From the NCBI GenBank assembly GCA_944384725.1, contig CALWUJ010000014.1:1-44096 (forward strand): a stretch of 44,096 bases of DNA. Direction: 5' to 3'. A model generated the notes under the pieces. That model saw only the letters and a list, made by a program, of their open reading frames with translations. It ran no database searches and was not told the DNA's origin. Source of the DNA: an uncultured Agathobaculum sp. GTDB lineage: Bacteria > Bacillota > Clostridia > Oscillospirales > Butyricicoccaceae. The position numbers and the translations under genes were made by a program. The stretch's first letter is position 1, and each line of letters begins with the position of its first letter. Below are positions 31,127-39,609 of the stretch, piece by piece.

Positions 31127-32752
31127 TCACTTCAAATGTAATAGATTGGCAATTTTTTCACCCTTCGGCAACAGCAGCACATCCTCGCGCTCCACCGCGC
31201 GCAACAGCAGCAACAGAACAACATATACCACTCCCGCGACGGCGATTGCAATCAATGTTGCCAGCTTATCGAGCAGCGTACCCGGCGCCGTATCCAGCAC
31301 CCGCAGCAGCACCGTATGGCTGAGATAGGTTGCCGCGCCCATGCCGATCGTTGCCGCGAGCGGCCGTCCGGCTGTTTTGCCGAGTGGCGGCAGCGCATGC
31401 GACAGCCGCCCGATATGAAACAGATTGAGCAGCGCAATCAGCCAATAGCACACCGCCGTGCTGATCGGTGCGCCCAAAATGCCAAACTCGGGATTGCCGA
31501 TCAGATAATAATCGCCCAACATCTTGACCACCGCGCCCAAAAACATGGAAATCAGCGGCAAATCAATGCGTCCAAACGCCTGCAAGGTGGCATTCGTGAC
31601 CGCAACCAGCGCCACCGCCGGCACAGCAAAGCCCAGCATCGCCATGAGCGGACCGCCCTGCTCGGAAACACCCACCGAATAGAACATCCGCAGAATCGGG
31701 CCGGACAACAGCAGGAAACCTGCGCCCGCCGGCAGCGTGATAATCATGGTCAAGCGCAGCGTCGTTCCCATTGTTTTGGACACCTTGGTGAAATTCTGTG
31801 ACGCCCGCGCGCTGGCAATGGTGGGCAGCACGCTGACCGCCAGCGCTGTAATCAGCGTCTGCGGCAGGTTGAAGAAGTTTACCGTACCTGTATAGATGCC
31901 GTAGGCAGTCGTTGCCGCCTCGGCCGTCATGCCGACCGCCGGGCTTTGCAGCCGTGCGGCGATCAGCGCCACGTCGATCAGGTCGGTCAGGCTCATGACC
32001 GCCGAACTGATCGTGATCGGAATGGAAAGCGAAAGCAGCGTTTTGGCAAGCTCGCGTGTCGGCCGCACCGCATCGCTCAGCAGCTGCACCCGCTCGCTGC
32101 GGCGACGGCTGATGCCCGCCTGAACGAGCATATAGCCGGCTGCCACCACTTCGCCCAATGTAACGCCCAGCACGGTCAGCGCGGCGACGACCGCATCGTC
32201 CATACCATGCTGTTTGGCATAGTACGCAAGGCCCAGTCCGGCAAACAGCTTGCCCATCGCCTCGATCACCTGAGAAACCGCGGTGGGCACCATGTTGGCG
32301 CGTCCCTGATAATATCCACGGAACACGGACAGGATAGCGACCATTGCAACGCTCGGGGCGATCGCCATGACCGCCAGCTGCGCGTCCGGGTTCTTGATCC
32401 AGCTTGCAAATGTGCCCGCGCCGAAGAATAGCACCACGGTCGCCAGCACACCGACCGGCACAAAAATGCCCGCCGCCACGCGCACAATGCGGCGCACCTC
32501 ACGCTCACGCCCGCAAGCGGTCGCCTCCGCCACCATTTTGGACAGCGCGGCGGGCAGGCCGACTGTCGAGATAATGAGCATTGCGGTATAAATACGGTAT
32601 GCCGCGCTGAACAGGCCGAATGCCGGAGATTCCTCTCCGCCGATCATGTTCTGCAGCGGAATCTGGAAAAACGCGCCGATTACCTTTACAATCAGACTCG
32701 CAACCATCAAAATGACCGCGCCTTGGATAAAATTCTGTTTTTTTCGCTGCAA
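31127..32752 (-). CDS. spoVB: SpoVB-type polysaccharide/lipid flippase
   Basis: A protein of about 541 residues with 13-14 membrane segments, of the MOP superfamily (SpoVB/MurJ/YtgP group). It flips lipid-linked precursors, in Bacillus SpoVB for spore cortex peptidoglycan. N-terminal FIQGAVILMVASLIVKVIGAFFQIPLQN and the LPAALSKMVAE pattern are typical. The start is uncertain: a GTG at 32761 has AAAGGG only one base away, while a TTG at 32752 has it nine bases away and is preferred. A sigma-E-like promoter lies upstream and mazG follows. Members YtgP or MurJ are alternatives, but the linkage to yabN supports spoVB. Confidence 0.88.
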   Translation of the reverse strand: MQRKKQNFIQGAVILMVASLIVKVIGAFFQIPLQNMIGGEESPAFGLFSAAYRIYTAMLIISTVGLPAALSKMVAEATACGREREVRRIVRVAAGIFVPVGVLATVVLFFGAGTFASWIKNPDAQLAVMAIAPSVAMVAILSVFRGYYQGRANMVPTAVSQVIEAMGKLFAGLGLAYYAKQHGMDDAVVAALTVLGVTLGEVVAAGYMLVQAGISRRRSERVQLLSDAVRPTRELAKTLLSLSIPITISSAVMSLTDLIDVALIAARLQSPAVGMTAEAATTAYGIYTGTVNFFNLPQTLITALAVSVLPTIASARASQNFTKVSKTMGTTLRLTMIITLPAGAGFLLLSGPILRMFYSVGVSEQGGPLMAMLGFAVPAVALVAVTNATLQAFGRIDLPLISMFLGAVVKMLGDYYLIGNPEFGILGAPISTAVCYWLIALLNLFHIGRLSHALPPLGKTAGRPLAATIGMGAATYLSHTVLLRVLDTAPGTLLDKLATLIAIAVAGVVYVVLLLLLRAVEREDVLLLPKGEKIANLLHLK

Positions 32753-32783
32753 ACGATACACGCCCTTTGCTTTTTCTTATATT

Positions 32784-32812
32784 ACGGTATGGCAGGGCGC
32801 TTCGAAATATGT
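32784..32812 (-). promoter_or_regulatory. Sigma-E-like promoter upstream of spoVB
   Basis: Minus-strand ACATATT (32812-32806), 14-base spacer and CATACCGT (32791-32784). This fits the sigma-E consensus (KMATATT - 14 - CATACAAT) at 6 of 7 and 6 of 8 positions. spoVB of Bacillus is under sigma-E. An overlapping TAATAT with a poor -35 could support vegetative transcription of mazG-hup-rqcP. Confidence 0.5.
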
Positions 32813-32814
32813 GT

Positions 32815-33207
32815 TCACAGCGCGCCGCCGCAGCCCGAGCAGTACGCATCCTCCCGGCTGCATGTTTTGCCGCAGTGCGGGCAGACCACGATCGTTCGCA
32901 TCCCCGCCAGTTCCTCACGCAAAGCCGCGATTTTCTCCTGCTTTGCGTCTACCGCGGCAATTTTTTCATCCATTTCGTCGTTTGAAACCTCGCTGCCGCG
33001 GTGCAGCTCATAAACCATCTTTCCGATCTCCTTGTAGAGCACCTCACACTCGGTATTGAGATCGAAAATCTGCAAATTGATGCGGGTCGCACCGGCCAGT
33101 TCAGTCGCCTTTTTGCCCGCGACATCCGCCGCCCGGCCGGCAGCCTTGCCGGTTTTTTCCGCCATCACCTTGATTTTGTCCAGAAACGATTGTACCTTTG
33201 CATCCAT
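32815..33207 (-). CDS. Coiled-coil protein with C-terminal zinc ribbon, unknown function
   Basis: A 130-residue protein. The N-terminal two thirds is helical and charged (about 30-105, including a coiled-coil EMDEKIAAVDAKQEKIAALREELA); the C-terminus is a zinc ribbon with CPHCGKTC and CSGCG. No membrane segment or signal peptide. Similar proteins are widespread in Clostridia but uncharacterised. The ATG at 33207 has AAGGAG nine bases before. It is transcribed from its own promoter and may continue into spoVB. Confidence 0.8.
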   Translation of the reverse strand: MDAKVQSFLDKIKVMAEKTGKAAGRAADVAGKKATELAGATRINLQIFDLNTECEVLYKEIGKMVYELHRGSEVSNDEMDEKIAAVDAKQEKIAALREELAGMRTIVVCPHCGKTCSREDAYCSGCGGAL

Positions 33208-33253
33208 CGCCCATCGCTCCTTCCGCGCGGCCAAAGACCGCCATATTTGGTTT

Positions 33254-33282
33254 ATTATACTTCACACCCTGCCAAAAAGCAA
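33254..33282 (-). promoter_or_regulatory. Promoter of the zinc-ribbon gene
   Basis: Minus-strand TTGCTT (33282-33277), 17-base spacer and perfect TATAAT (33259-33254), 47 bases before the start codon. Confidence 0.75.
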
Positions 33283-33297
33283 GGTTTTGTGCCTGTT

Positions 33298-34221
33298 TCA
33301 GCCGATAAACTCATGCAGCACCGAATCCTCCGGCAGAAAATCCATATAGTCGATCGGTGCCACCTGCCTGAGCACGGCGCCGATCGGCGCAAGATCCGCG
33401 CCGGGCAGTTCCGCTGCATACTGCTGCAGCCGCAGCGTCAATTGCTGCATCAGGATGCAAAGTTCATACGGCAAAAACGTATCCACCGTCAAGTTAGCCT
33501 GCCCGCGATACGGCGCGATATACAGCCGCTCGCCCCGGCGCACCGAATTCCACTGATGCAGGGTTTCCTCGACCGGAGAATTGCGGAACAGGCTGTCGCG
33601 CATAGCGCGGCGCAAAAAGCGCAGCATATACGGCTCCAGCCGCGCACCCTCCTCGGATACGACCGCGCTGGCCACCGATAAATACACGCCGGTCGACGCA
33701 TGCGCCAAGTCGCCCATGATAACAGGATTAAACGAATGGATGCCCTCGATGAGCACCACTTCGTCCGGGTCAAGCCGCAGCGTATGCGCATCCGGAATCG
33801 AAGTGCGTGTTTCAAAATCAAACCGCGGCAGACTGATCTCCTCCCCTTCCACCAGCTGCGCCAGATGCTGGCTAAGCAGCGGCAGGTTCATGCAGTCCGG
33901 GCTTTCCAGGTCGGGTACATTGTTTTCCGGGTCGAGCGGAATCTCATAGGTGCCGACCGTGCGATAATAATCGTCCATTGAGATCATTTCGGCATGGATG
34001 CCATGCGTTTTCAGCGCACGCGCGATTCGGTCATTGGTCGTGGTCTTGCCCGAAGAGGACGGCCCGTTGATGAGCACGATCGGCTTGTGCGCGCTGTTGC
34101 GCGCGATCTCCTCCGCCACGCAAAGCACTTGCTCATGATATTGCTGTTCACAATCCCGGATAAACTCCGCCGCATCATACCGTGCGCGGTGATTGATATA
34201 TTTGAGCGTGTATTCCGCCAT
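33298..34221 (-). CDS. Uridine kinase-like nucleoside kinase
   Basis: A 307-residue P-loop kinase of the phosphoribulokinase/uridine kinase family. The Walker A motif GPSSSGKTT begins at residue 53; the family's substrate region follows (EMISMDDYYR) and the Walker B-like VVLIEGIHSFNP. Many clostridial relatives carry an extra N-terminal TGS-like half; here only the first 45 residues precede the P-loop. The substrate is not certain (uridine/cytidine suspected). It lies 14 bases behind hemZ and ends the dtd-hemZ operon. Confidence 0.88.
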   Translation of the reverse strand: MAEYTLKYINHRARYDAAEFIRDCEQQYHEQVLCVAEEIARNSAHKPIVLINGPSSSGKTTTNDRIARALKTHGIHAEMISMDDYYRTVGTYEIPLDPENNVPDLESPDCMNLPLLSQHLAQLVEGEEISLPRFDFETRTSIPDAHTLRLDPDEVVLIEGIHSFNPVIMGDLAHASTGVYLSVASAVVSEEGARLEPYMLRFLRRAMRDSLFRNSPVEETLHQWNSVRRGERLYIAPYRGQANLTVDTFLPYELCILMQQLTLRLQQYAAELPGADLAPIGAVLRQVAPIDYMDFLPEDSVLHEFIG

Positions 34222-34235
34222 AACCCGTTCCCTCC

Positions 34236-35699
34236 TTATTGCTTGGGAAATAGTAGCTTACGTTTGCCCTCTACCAGCCGGTCGGCTGCGCGGATGTACT
34301 CGAGCGGATATTTGGGATTGTTCGTCCGCTCGATCCAGCCAGTCGCACGCTCAACGCGTTTGGACACGCCGCCCGCGCCCAGTGACAGAATGGTCTGCAA
34401 TTCCTCCATCATGGTCACATTGTAAAAGCATTCGGTATCCGGCTTGCACCAGCCCACGTTTTCAAATCCGCCCGCGGTGAACTTCTGCCGGTACAGATAG
34501 TATGGTCCGTATCCCGCTGTTTGCAGCGCCTGCGCCGCGCCGTCCAGCATGCGCGAAACCGTATCGCGCTGTGCGGCTGCCGCCGCCTTATCCGTCAAAT
34601 CCGCGCCGCGCTTGATCGCCAGCGTATGCACCGTGATATTTTCGGGCGCAAGGCCGATGAGCGTGTCGATTGTGCGGGCGAAGCTGTCCGCCGTGTCTCC
34701 GGTCAGACCCGCGATCACATCCATATTGATTGCATCAAAACCTGCCCGCCGTGCTTCTTCATAGGCGCGCAGCACGTCTCCGGCGCTGTGCCGCCGTCCG
34801 ATGGCGGCGAGCACCGCGTCCTCCATCGACTGCGGATTAATGCTCACTCGGCCGACGCCTGCTGCCCGCAGCGCCGCCAGCTTTTCCGGCGTAATGGTAT
34901 CCGGCCGCCCCGCTTCCACAGTATATTCACGGAGCGCAGAAAAATCAAAGCTTTTTTCCAGCGCCGCCAGCAGGCGCGAGAGCTGTTTTTCATCCAGCGT
35001 GGTCGGCGTGCCGCCACCGATATATACACTCTGCACCCGCTTGCCAGCCTCGCGCACCAGTGCGGCAGTCTCCTCGATCTCGCGGCACAGCGTATCCAGA
35101 TACGGCTCGATCAGATGGCCGGACTGCGCAGTGGTGGAGGACACGAACGAGCAGTAGTAGCACCGCGACGGGCAAAACGGAATGCCGACATAGAGCGAAA
35201 TATCGTCCGGACCGATGGCACGGTCGAGTTCCATCGCAGTTGCCGCCGCGCGGATGGTCAGCGCGGTTCGGGCAGGCGAAACATGGAAATGTTCCCGCAG
35301 ATACTCTGCCGCCTCGCCGCGCCTCATGCCGCGCTCGATCAGTCCGCGCGCGAGCTTTGCCGGACGCACACCGGTCAGACTGCCCCACACCGGCGGCTGC
35401 GGCAGCGCAGGCACGACCGCGTCATATACGGTCGTTTTGACCAGTTCGGTGATCGTGCGCTTGTAATCGAGCGGCTGAAGGCCCTCAATCGACGCGCTGC
35501 GCACGCTTTCCCGCACCATACCGTCCAGACAGACGATTGCTTTTGCGTGCGCCTGTCCGTCCGTTTCGGTGAGAATGCTGCGGCACCAATCGCCGTCCTC
35601 TACCGCATCCACGCGCGTCAGCGTAATGGTCGGCAGCAGATGGAACAGCATTTCCTCCACGGCATGCTTGAGCGCATGCCCTTCCATGGTATAAACCAT
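34236..35699 (-). CDS. hemZ: Coproporphyrinogen III oxidase-like radical SAM protein HemZ
   Basis: A 487-residue oxygen-independent enzyme of the HemN family. The radical SAM cluster motif is Cys176-x3-Cys180-x2-Cys183 (GIPFCPSRCYYC). IGGGTPTTL, EAGRPDTIT and INMDVIAGLTGD follow, as in HemZ, with an additional 160-residue N-terminal part typical of HemZ. The Tyr after the third Cys-spacing pattern is kept. The ATG at 35699 shares one base with the preceding stop codon, giving coupling. HemZ function in anaerobes is not settled because many have no complete heme pathway. Confidence 0.93.
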   Translation of the reverse strand: MVYTMEGHALKHAVEEMLFHLLPTITLTRVDAVEDGDWCRSILTETDGQAHAKAIVCLDGMVRESVRSASIEGLQPLDYKRTITELVKTTVYDAVVPALPQPPVWGSLTGVRPAKLARGLIERGMRRGEAAEYLREHFHVSPARTALTIRAAATAMELDRAIGPDDISLYVGIPFCPSRCYYCSFVSSTTAQSGHLIEPYLDTLCREIEETAALVREAGKRVQSVYIGGGTPTTLDEKQLSRLLAALEKSFDFSALREYTVEAGRPDTITPEKLAALRAAGVGRVSINPQSMEDAVLAAIGRRHSAGDVLRAYEEARRAGFDAINMDVIAGLTGDTADSFARTIDTLIGLAPENITVHTLAIKRGADLTDKAAAAAQRDTVSRMLDGAAQALQTAGYGPYYLYRQKFTAGGFENVGWCKPDTECFYNVTMMEELQTILSLGAGGVSKRVERATGWIERTNNPKYPLEYIRAADRLVEGKRKLLFPKQ

Positions 35700-36331
35700 C
35701 ACTTGCCGACCGCCTGTAACATATAGGAGTTGGCAACGCGCTCCTCGGACAAGGTCGAAAGTCCCTCATGTCCGGGCAGCACCTTATAATCGCCCTCCAG
35801 ATCGTGCAGACGCTTGAGCGAATGCAGCATCTGGCTGAAATCGCCGCCCTCAAGGTCGCAGCGGCCGCACTCGTGACGGAACAGCGTGTCACCCGTGAAC
35901 AAGCAGTCCTCGATCTGGATGACCGATGAGCCGGGGGTGTGCCCCGGTGTGTTCATATAGGTCGCGGTCAGATTGCCGAACGTGACCTGCGTGCCCTCGG
36001 TCGCCACGATATCCGGTGTGTCCTCGATATAGCCGCGTGCGAGTGCGCGGAACGGGCGCATATTCTCATGCTTGAGCAGCCACAGATCGCCCTCCGGGAC
36101 GACATATTTTGCGCCAGTCTTTTCCAGCACCTCGTGCGCGGCGAGAATGTGGTCGAAATGCGCGTGCGTCAGCAGCACATACTTAACCGTCAGCTTTTCC
36201 TCCTCAGCCGCGTGCAGGATCGAGGGCGCGTTGTCGCCCGGGTCGATGACTGCGGCCTCACGGCTGTTTTCGTCATAAACAATATAGCAATTGGTTGCAA
36301 CTGCACCAACGCAAAGCTGCATGATTTTCAT
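35699..36331 (-). CDS. Metallo-beta-lactamase fold hydrolase (glyoxalase II-like)
   Basis: A 210-residue metallohydrolase. The metal motif THAHFDHI (His56, His58, Asp60, His61), NTPGHTPGS, the bridging aspartate in FTGDTLFRHECGR and LPGHEG are in order. Such proteins hydrolyse thioesters such as S-lactoylglutathione analogues, but the actual substrate is unknown. The start at 36331 has AAAGGAG nine bases before. It lies between dtd and hemZ, an arrangement common in Clostridia. Confidence 0.93.
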   Translation of the reverse strand: MKIMQLCVGAVATNCYIVYDENSREAAVIDPGDNAPSILHAAEEEKLTVKYVLLTHAHFDHILAAHEVLEKTGAKYVVPEGDLWLLKHENMRPFRALARGYIEDTPDIVATEGTQVTFGNLTATYMNTPGHTPGSSVIQIEDCLFTGDTLFRHECGRCDLEGGDFSQMLHSLKRLHDLEGDYKVLPGHEGLSTLSEERVANSYMLQAVGK

Positions 36332-36350
36332 AAGCAAGATCTCCTTTCTG

Positions 36351-36800
36351 TCACCGCATCTGCGCGGTGTCCATCCACAGTGTAACCGGTCCGTCGTTGA
36401 GTAAATCAACCTTCATGTCCGCGCCGAACTCGCCGGTCTCGACTGGCAGGCCACTCTCACGGCAGCGTGCAATGAACGCTTCGTAGAGCGGGATCGCGGT
36501 CTCCGGCCGCGCCGCCGCAGTAAAGCTCGGGCGGTTGCCCTTTTTGCAGTCGCCGTACAGCGTAAACTGCGACACGACCAGAATGCCGCCGCCGACATCC
36601 GCCAGCGACCGGTTCATTTTATCGTTTTCATCGGTGAATACACGGAGTTTTACCGTCTTATCCGCCAGATAGACCGCGTCGTCCACCGTATCTCCATCTG
36701 TGATGCCGAGCAGGACTAGAAAGCCCTGCCCGATCTGTCCGTGCACCGCGCCGTCGATCGTGACCGACGCATGCGACACACGCTGAATCAGTGCCCGCAT
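36351..36800 (-). CDS. dtd: D-aminoacyl-tRNA deacylase
   Basis: A 149-residue editing enzyme that releases D-amino acids from tRNA. The catalytic signature [17 protein letters not shown] and the cross-subunit Gly-Pro motif in [10 protein letters not shown] are present. GGGGA precedes the ATG. It is followed 19 bases later by the hydrolase gene. Confidence 0.97.
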   Translation of the reverse strand: MRALIQRVSHASVTIDGAVHGQIGQGFLVLLGITDGDTVDDAVYLADKTVKLRVFTDENDKMNRSLADVGGGILVVSQFTLYGDCKKGNRPSFTAAARPETAIPLYEAFIARCRESGLPVETGEFGADMKVDLLNDGPVTLWMDTAQMR

Positions 36801-36833
36801 AAGTATTCCCCATTTCCGGCGCAGACGCGCCCG

Positions 36834-37163
36834 TTATCGTTTGTATTTTTTGTAGATACGGCCGTAGATGAAGATGAGCACCGGCAAGCCGCCGACCGCA
36901 ATGGCCATCGTCAGCACGCCCGCGGAGCCCGCGTAAAACAGCGCGCACACGGCGGTCAGCACCCACGCCGCGCCGTAGCCCCACCACATCCGCGCGCAGG
37001 CGCGGTTGTAGGCCGGGATATCGCGGATGGCCTCGGGCGGCACGGTAGTGCCTGCCCAAAAGTGCATCGGGTCGCGCCGCATGGCCGACCAGCAGCCGAT
37101 CAGGATAAACACCATCGCGCAAAAGCCCAGGATAAACGCAATCGGGATGTTTTCAGATTGCAT
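36834..37163 (-). CDS. Small membrane protein of unknown function
   Basis: A 109-residue protein with three membrane segments (about 8-25, 64-80 and 83-100) and a short conserved-looking loop IPAYNRACARMWWGYGAAW. The C-terminus is strongly basic (GRIYKKYKR). It resembles uncharacterised DUF-type proteins of Clostridia but I cannot name the family. AAGGGGGGC lies before the ATG. It lies directly behind the metG terminator and 33 bases ahead of dtd. Confidence 0.75.
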   Translation of the reverse strand: MQSENIPIAFILGFCAMVFILIGCWSAMRRDPMHFWAGTTVPPEAIRDIPAYNRACARMWWGYGAAWVLTAVCALFYAGSAGVLTMAIAVGGLPVLIFIYGRIYKKYKR

Positions 37164-37190
37164 CTCATTACGCCCCCCTTGTTGAGAAAA

Positions 37191-37214
37191 GGGCTGCGGC
37201 GGTCGCCGCAGCCC
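37191..37214 (-). terminator. Terminator after metG
   Basis: GGGCTGCGGC pairs with GCCGCAGCCC around GGTC; the minus strand continues with TTTTCTC and, about 10 bases later, the ribosome binding site of the small membrane protein gene. Confidence 0.88.
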
Positions 37215-37228
37215 CTCGCGTCTTTATT

Positions 37229-39163
37229 TTAGCACAGCTTTGCGCCCGCTTCAATCGCATCATCCAGCATGAGCAGATTGAGCTTGCCATCCTTCTCGGC
37301 GGACAACAGCATGCCGTTGGACTCCTGCCCCATCATCTTGCGCGGCGGCAGGTTGGTGACGGCAACGACCGTCTTGCCAACGAGCTCCTCCGCCTTGTAA
37401 TACTTGGCGATGCCGGACAGGATCTGGCGCGGCGTACCCGAGCCATCGTCCAGCTGGAACTTCAAGAGTTTCTCACTCTTCTTGACGTTCTCGCACGCGA
37501 GCACCTTGCACACGGTCATATCGACCTTGCAAAAATCGTCAAACGGGATATCCGGCAGGAAGGTGACAGCCGGCTTTTCCGGCTCCATCTGCGCCTTCTT
37601 TTCCCCCTCGATCTCGGCCAGCTTTTTCGGGATGTCGATGCGCTCGAACAGGATGGACGCTTCGCCCACCGATGCACCCGCGGTCATACCGCCAAACGCC
37701 GCAAGGCTCTCGATGCCCTTATCCTCGACACCCAGCTGCGCAAAAATCTTGTCCGCCGTCTCCGGCAAGTACGGGCGCAGCATAGTCGCCGCAAAGCGGA
37801 TGGACTCCAAAAGGTTGTACAGTACCGTGCCCAGACGCCCCTTCTTGGCCTCGTCCTTCGCCAGCGCCCACGGCATGGTCTCGTCGATATACTTGTTCGA
37901 GCGGCGCAGCAGCGTGAATACCTCGTCGATCGCATCCGCAACATGCAGATCAGCCATGCGCTTTTCGACCGCCGCCGGCAGGCCGAGTGCGACCGCCTTG
38001 AGCTCGTCACCCACCGGCTCGGCATCTGCCGGGGCAGGCACGATGCCGCCGAAATACTTTTTGGTCATGGCAATCGTGCGGTTGACCAGATTGCCGAGTA
38101 CGTTTGCAAGCTCGGAATTGATGCGCTCACAGATCAGCTCATAGGAGATCACGCCGTCATTGGCAAACGGCATCTCATGCAGCACATAGTAGCGCACCGC
38201 ATCCACACCGAACAGGCGCACCAGATCGTCCGCGTAAATCACGTTGCCGAGGGATTTGGACATCTTGCCCTCGCCCACGAGCAGCCACGGATGGCCAAAT
38301 ACCTGTTTAGGCAGCGGCTCGCCCAGCGCCATCAGGAAGATCGGCCAGTAAATCGTGTGGAAACGAATGATATCCTTGCCAATCAGGTGCACATCGGCCG
38401 GCCAGAACTTCTTATAATGCTCGTCATGGTTGCCGTCCGGGTCATAACCGCAGAAGGTGATATAGTTGGTCAGTGCGTCCAGCCAGACATAAACAACGTG
38501 GCCGGGATCGAAGTCCACCGGAATGCCCCACGAGAACGAGGTACGCGATACGCACAGATCCTGCAGGCCGGGCTTCAAGAAGTTGTTGACCATCTCATTC
38601 TTGCGGCTCTCGGGCTGGATGAACTCGGGGTGCTCCTCGATGTGCTTCATCAAGCGGTCAGCATACTTGCTCATGCGGAAGAAGTAGGCTTCCTCTTCTG
38701 CATCCACAACCGGACGACCACAGTCCGGGCAGCAGCCATCCTTGAGCTGGCTGTCGGTCCAGAAGGACTCACAGGGCTTGCAATACTTGCCCTTATAGCT
38801 GCCCTTGTAGATATCGCCCTGATCGTACAGCTTTTTGAAAATCTTCTGCACTTTCTTTTCGTGCATCGGGTCGGTCGTGCGGACAAACTTATCATAGGTC
38901 GTATTCATCAGATCCCAGATGTCTTTGACCTGCGCCGCGACGTTGTCGACGTGCTGCTGCGGCGTGATGCCCGCGGCCTCAGCCTTTTCCTGAATCTTCT
39001 GACCATGCTCATCGGTGCCGGTCTGGAAATAAACATCATAGCCGGTCAGGCGCTTGTAGCGCGCAATCGCGTCGGCCAGCACGATCTCATAGGTGTTGCC
39101 GATATGCGGCTTTGCCGAAGTATAGGCAATCGCCGTCGAAATATAATAGGGTTTCTTGTCCAT
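37229..39163 (-). CDS. metG: Methionyl-tRNA synthetase
   Basis: A 644-residue class I synthetase. The HIGH-type motif is KPHIGNTYE, zinc ligands are in CKPCESF and CCPDCGRP, the KMSKS loop is GKMSKSLGN, and the C-terminal about 100 residues form a tRNA-binding (EMAP/OB) domain, VDMTVCKVLACENVKKSEKLLKFQLDDG. The two-Cys pairs indicate a zinc-binding knob. AAAGGAGAAGG precedes the ATG at 39163. It is controlled by a Met T-box leader and followed by a terminator. Confidence 0.98.
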   Translation of the reverse strand: MDKKPYYISTAIAYTSAKPHIGNTYEIVLADAIARYKRLTGYDVYFQTGTDEHGQKIQEKAEAAGITPQQHVDNVAAQVKDIWDLMNTTYDKFVRTTDPMHEKKVQKIFKKLYDQGDIYKGSYKGKYCKPCESFWTDSQLKDGCCPDCGRPVVDAEEEAYFFRMSKYADRLMKHIEEHPEFIQPESRKNEMVNNFLKPGLQDLCVSRTSFSWGIPVDFDPGHVVYVWLDALTNYITFCGYDPDGNHDEHYKKFWPADVHLIGKDIIRFHTIYWPIFLMALGEPLPKQVFGHPWLLVGEGKMSKSLGNVIYADDLVRLFGVDAVRYYVLHEMPFANDGVISYELICERINSELANVLGNLVNRTIAMTKKYFGGIVPAPADAEPVGDELKAVALGLPAAVEKRMADLHVADAIDEVFTLLRRSNKYIDETMPWALAKDEAKKGRLGTVLYNLLESIRFAATMLRPYLPETADKIFAQLGVEDKGIESLAAFGGMTAGASVGEASILFERIDIPKKLAEIEGEKKAQMEPEKPAVTFLPDIPFDDFCKVDMTVCKVLACENVKKSEKLLKFQLDDGSGTPRQILSGIAKYYKAEELVGKTVVAVTNLPPRKMMGQESNGMLLSAEKDGKLNLLMLDDAIEAGAKLC

Positions 39164-39238
39164 CTTTTCCTTCTCCTTTATCCTTAGGTTTGCGAAATTT
39201 TATCCGTTTTCATACGCGGTTTGGCAAAGAAACAAAAA

Positions 39239-39527
39239 GCCCTCCTCCCCGAATGAATATCATCCAAGGACGAGAGCGAACCGCTTCCGTGTTACCACCT
39301 TGCTTCACGCGCCCCTCACGGCGGCGCGCCTTAGCGGGTACTGCCATACCCCGATCCGATAACGGGAATCCCCCGCCGCAGCCTATGGCGTACTTTGCCG
39401 CCGGTCGGTGCGGTGCTCCGAGGCCATTTTCCGCCGCGCCCTTCGCATCCCGCTTACACCGTCCGGGACTCGCTTTGCCGTACTGCGCTGCGTACTTTCC
39501 TCTTCATCGCCGTGTTTCCGATATAAT
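39239..39527 (-). promoter_or_regulatory. T-box riboswitch leader of metG (Met-specific)
   Basis: The minus-strand leader begins near 39527 with GATGAAGAGGAAAGTA (39508-39493), the usual stem I start with AG bulge. The probable specifier is ATG at 39427-39425 within AAAATGGCC, matching methionine. The T-box sequence AAGGTGGTAACACGG lies at 39302-39287, followed by a terminator stem GCTCTC/GAGGGC (39277-39239) and TTTTTG. Uncharged tRNA-Met would favour the antiterminator. This accounts for the 445-base gap between DUF975 and metG. Confidence 0.9.
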
Positions 39528-39533
39528 GGTTTC

Positions 39534-39562
39534 ATTATAGCATTGCCTGTAAGCGCTGTCAA
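39534..39562 (-). promoter_or_regulatory. metG T-box promoter
   Basis: Minus-strand perfect TTGACA (39562-39557), 17-base spacer and perfect TATAAT (39539-39534). Confidence 0.93.
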
Positions 39563-39568
39563 GCGCGC

Positions 39569-39594
39569 GAAACGGCGGGAAAACCCGCCGTTTC
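39569..39594 (-). terminator. Hairpin after the DUF975 gene
   Basis: GAAACGGCGGG pairs with CCCGCCGTTTC around AAAA, 15 bases after the stop codon. There is no T-run on the minus strand, so termination is unproven; the metG -35 follows within seven bases. Confidence 0.55.
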
Positions 39595-39609
39595 GATCTG
39601 TATTTTGGT

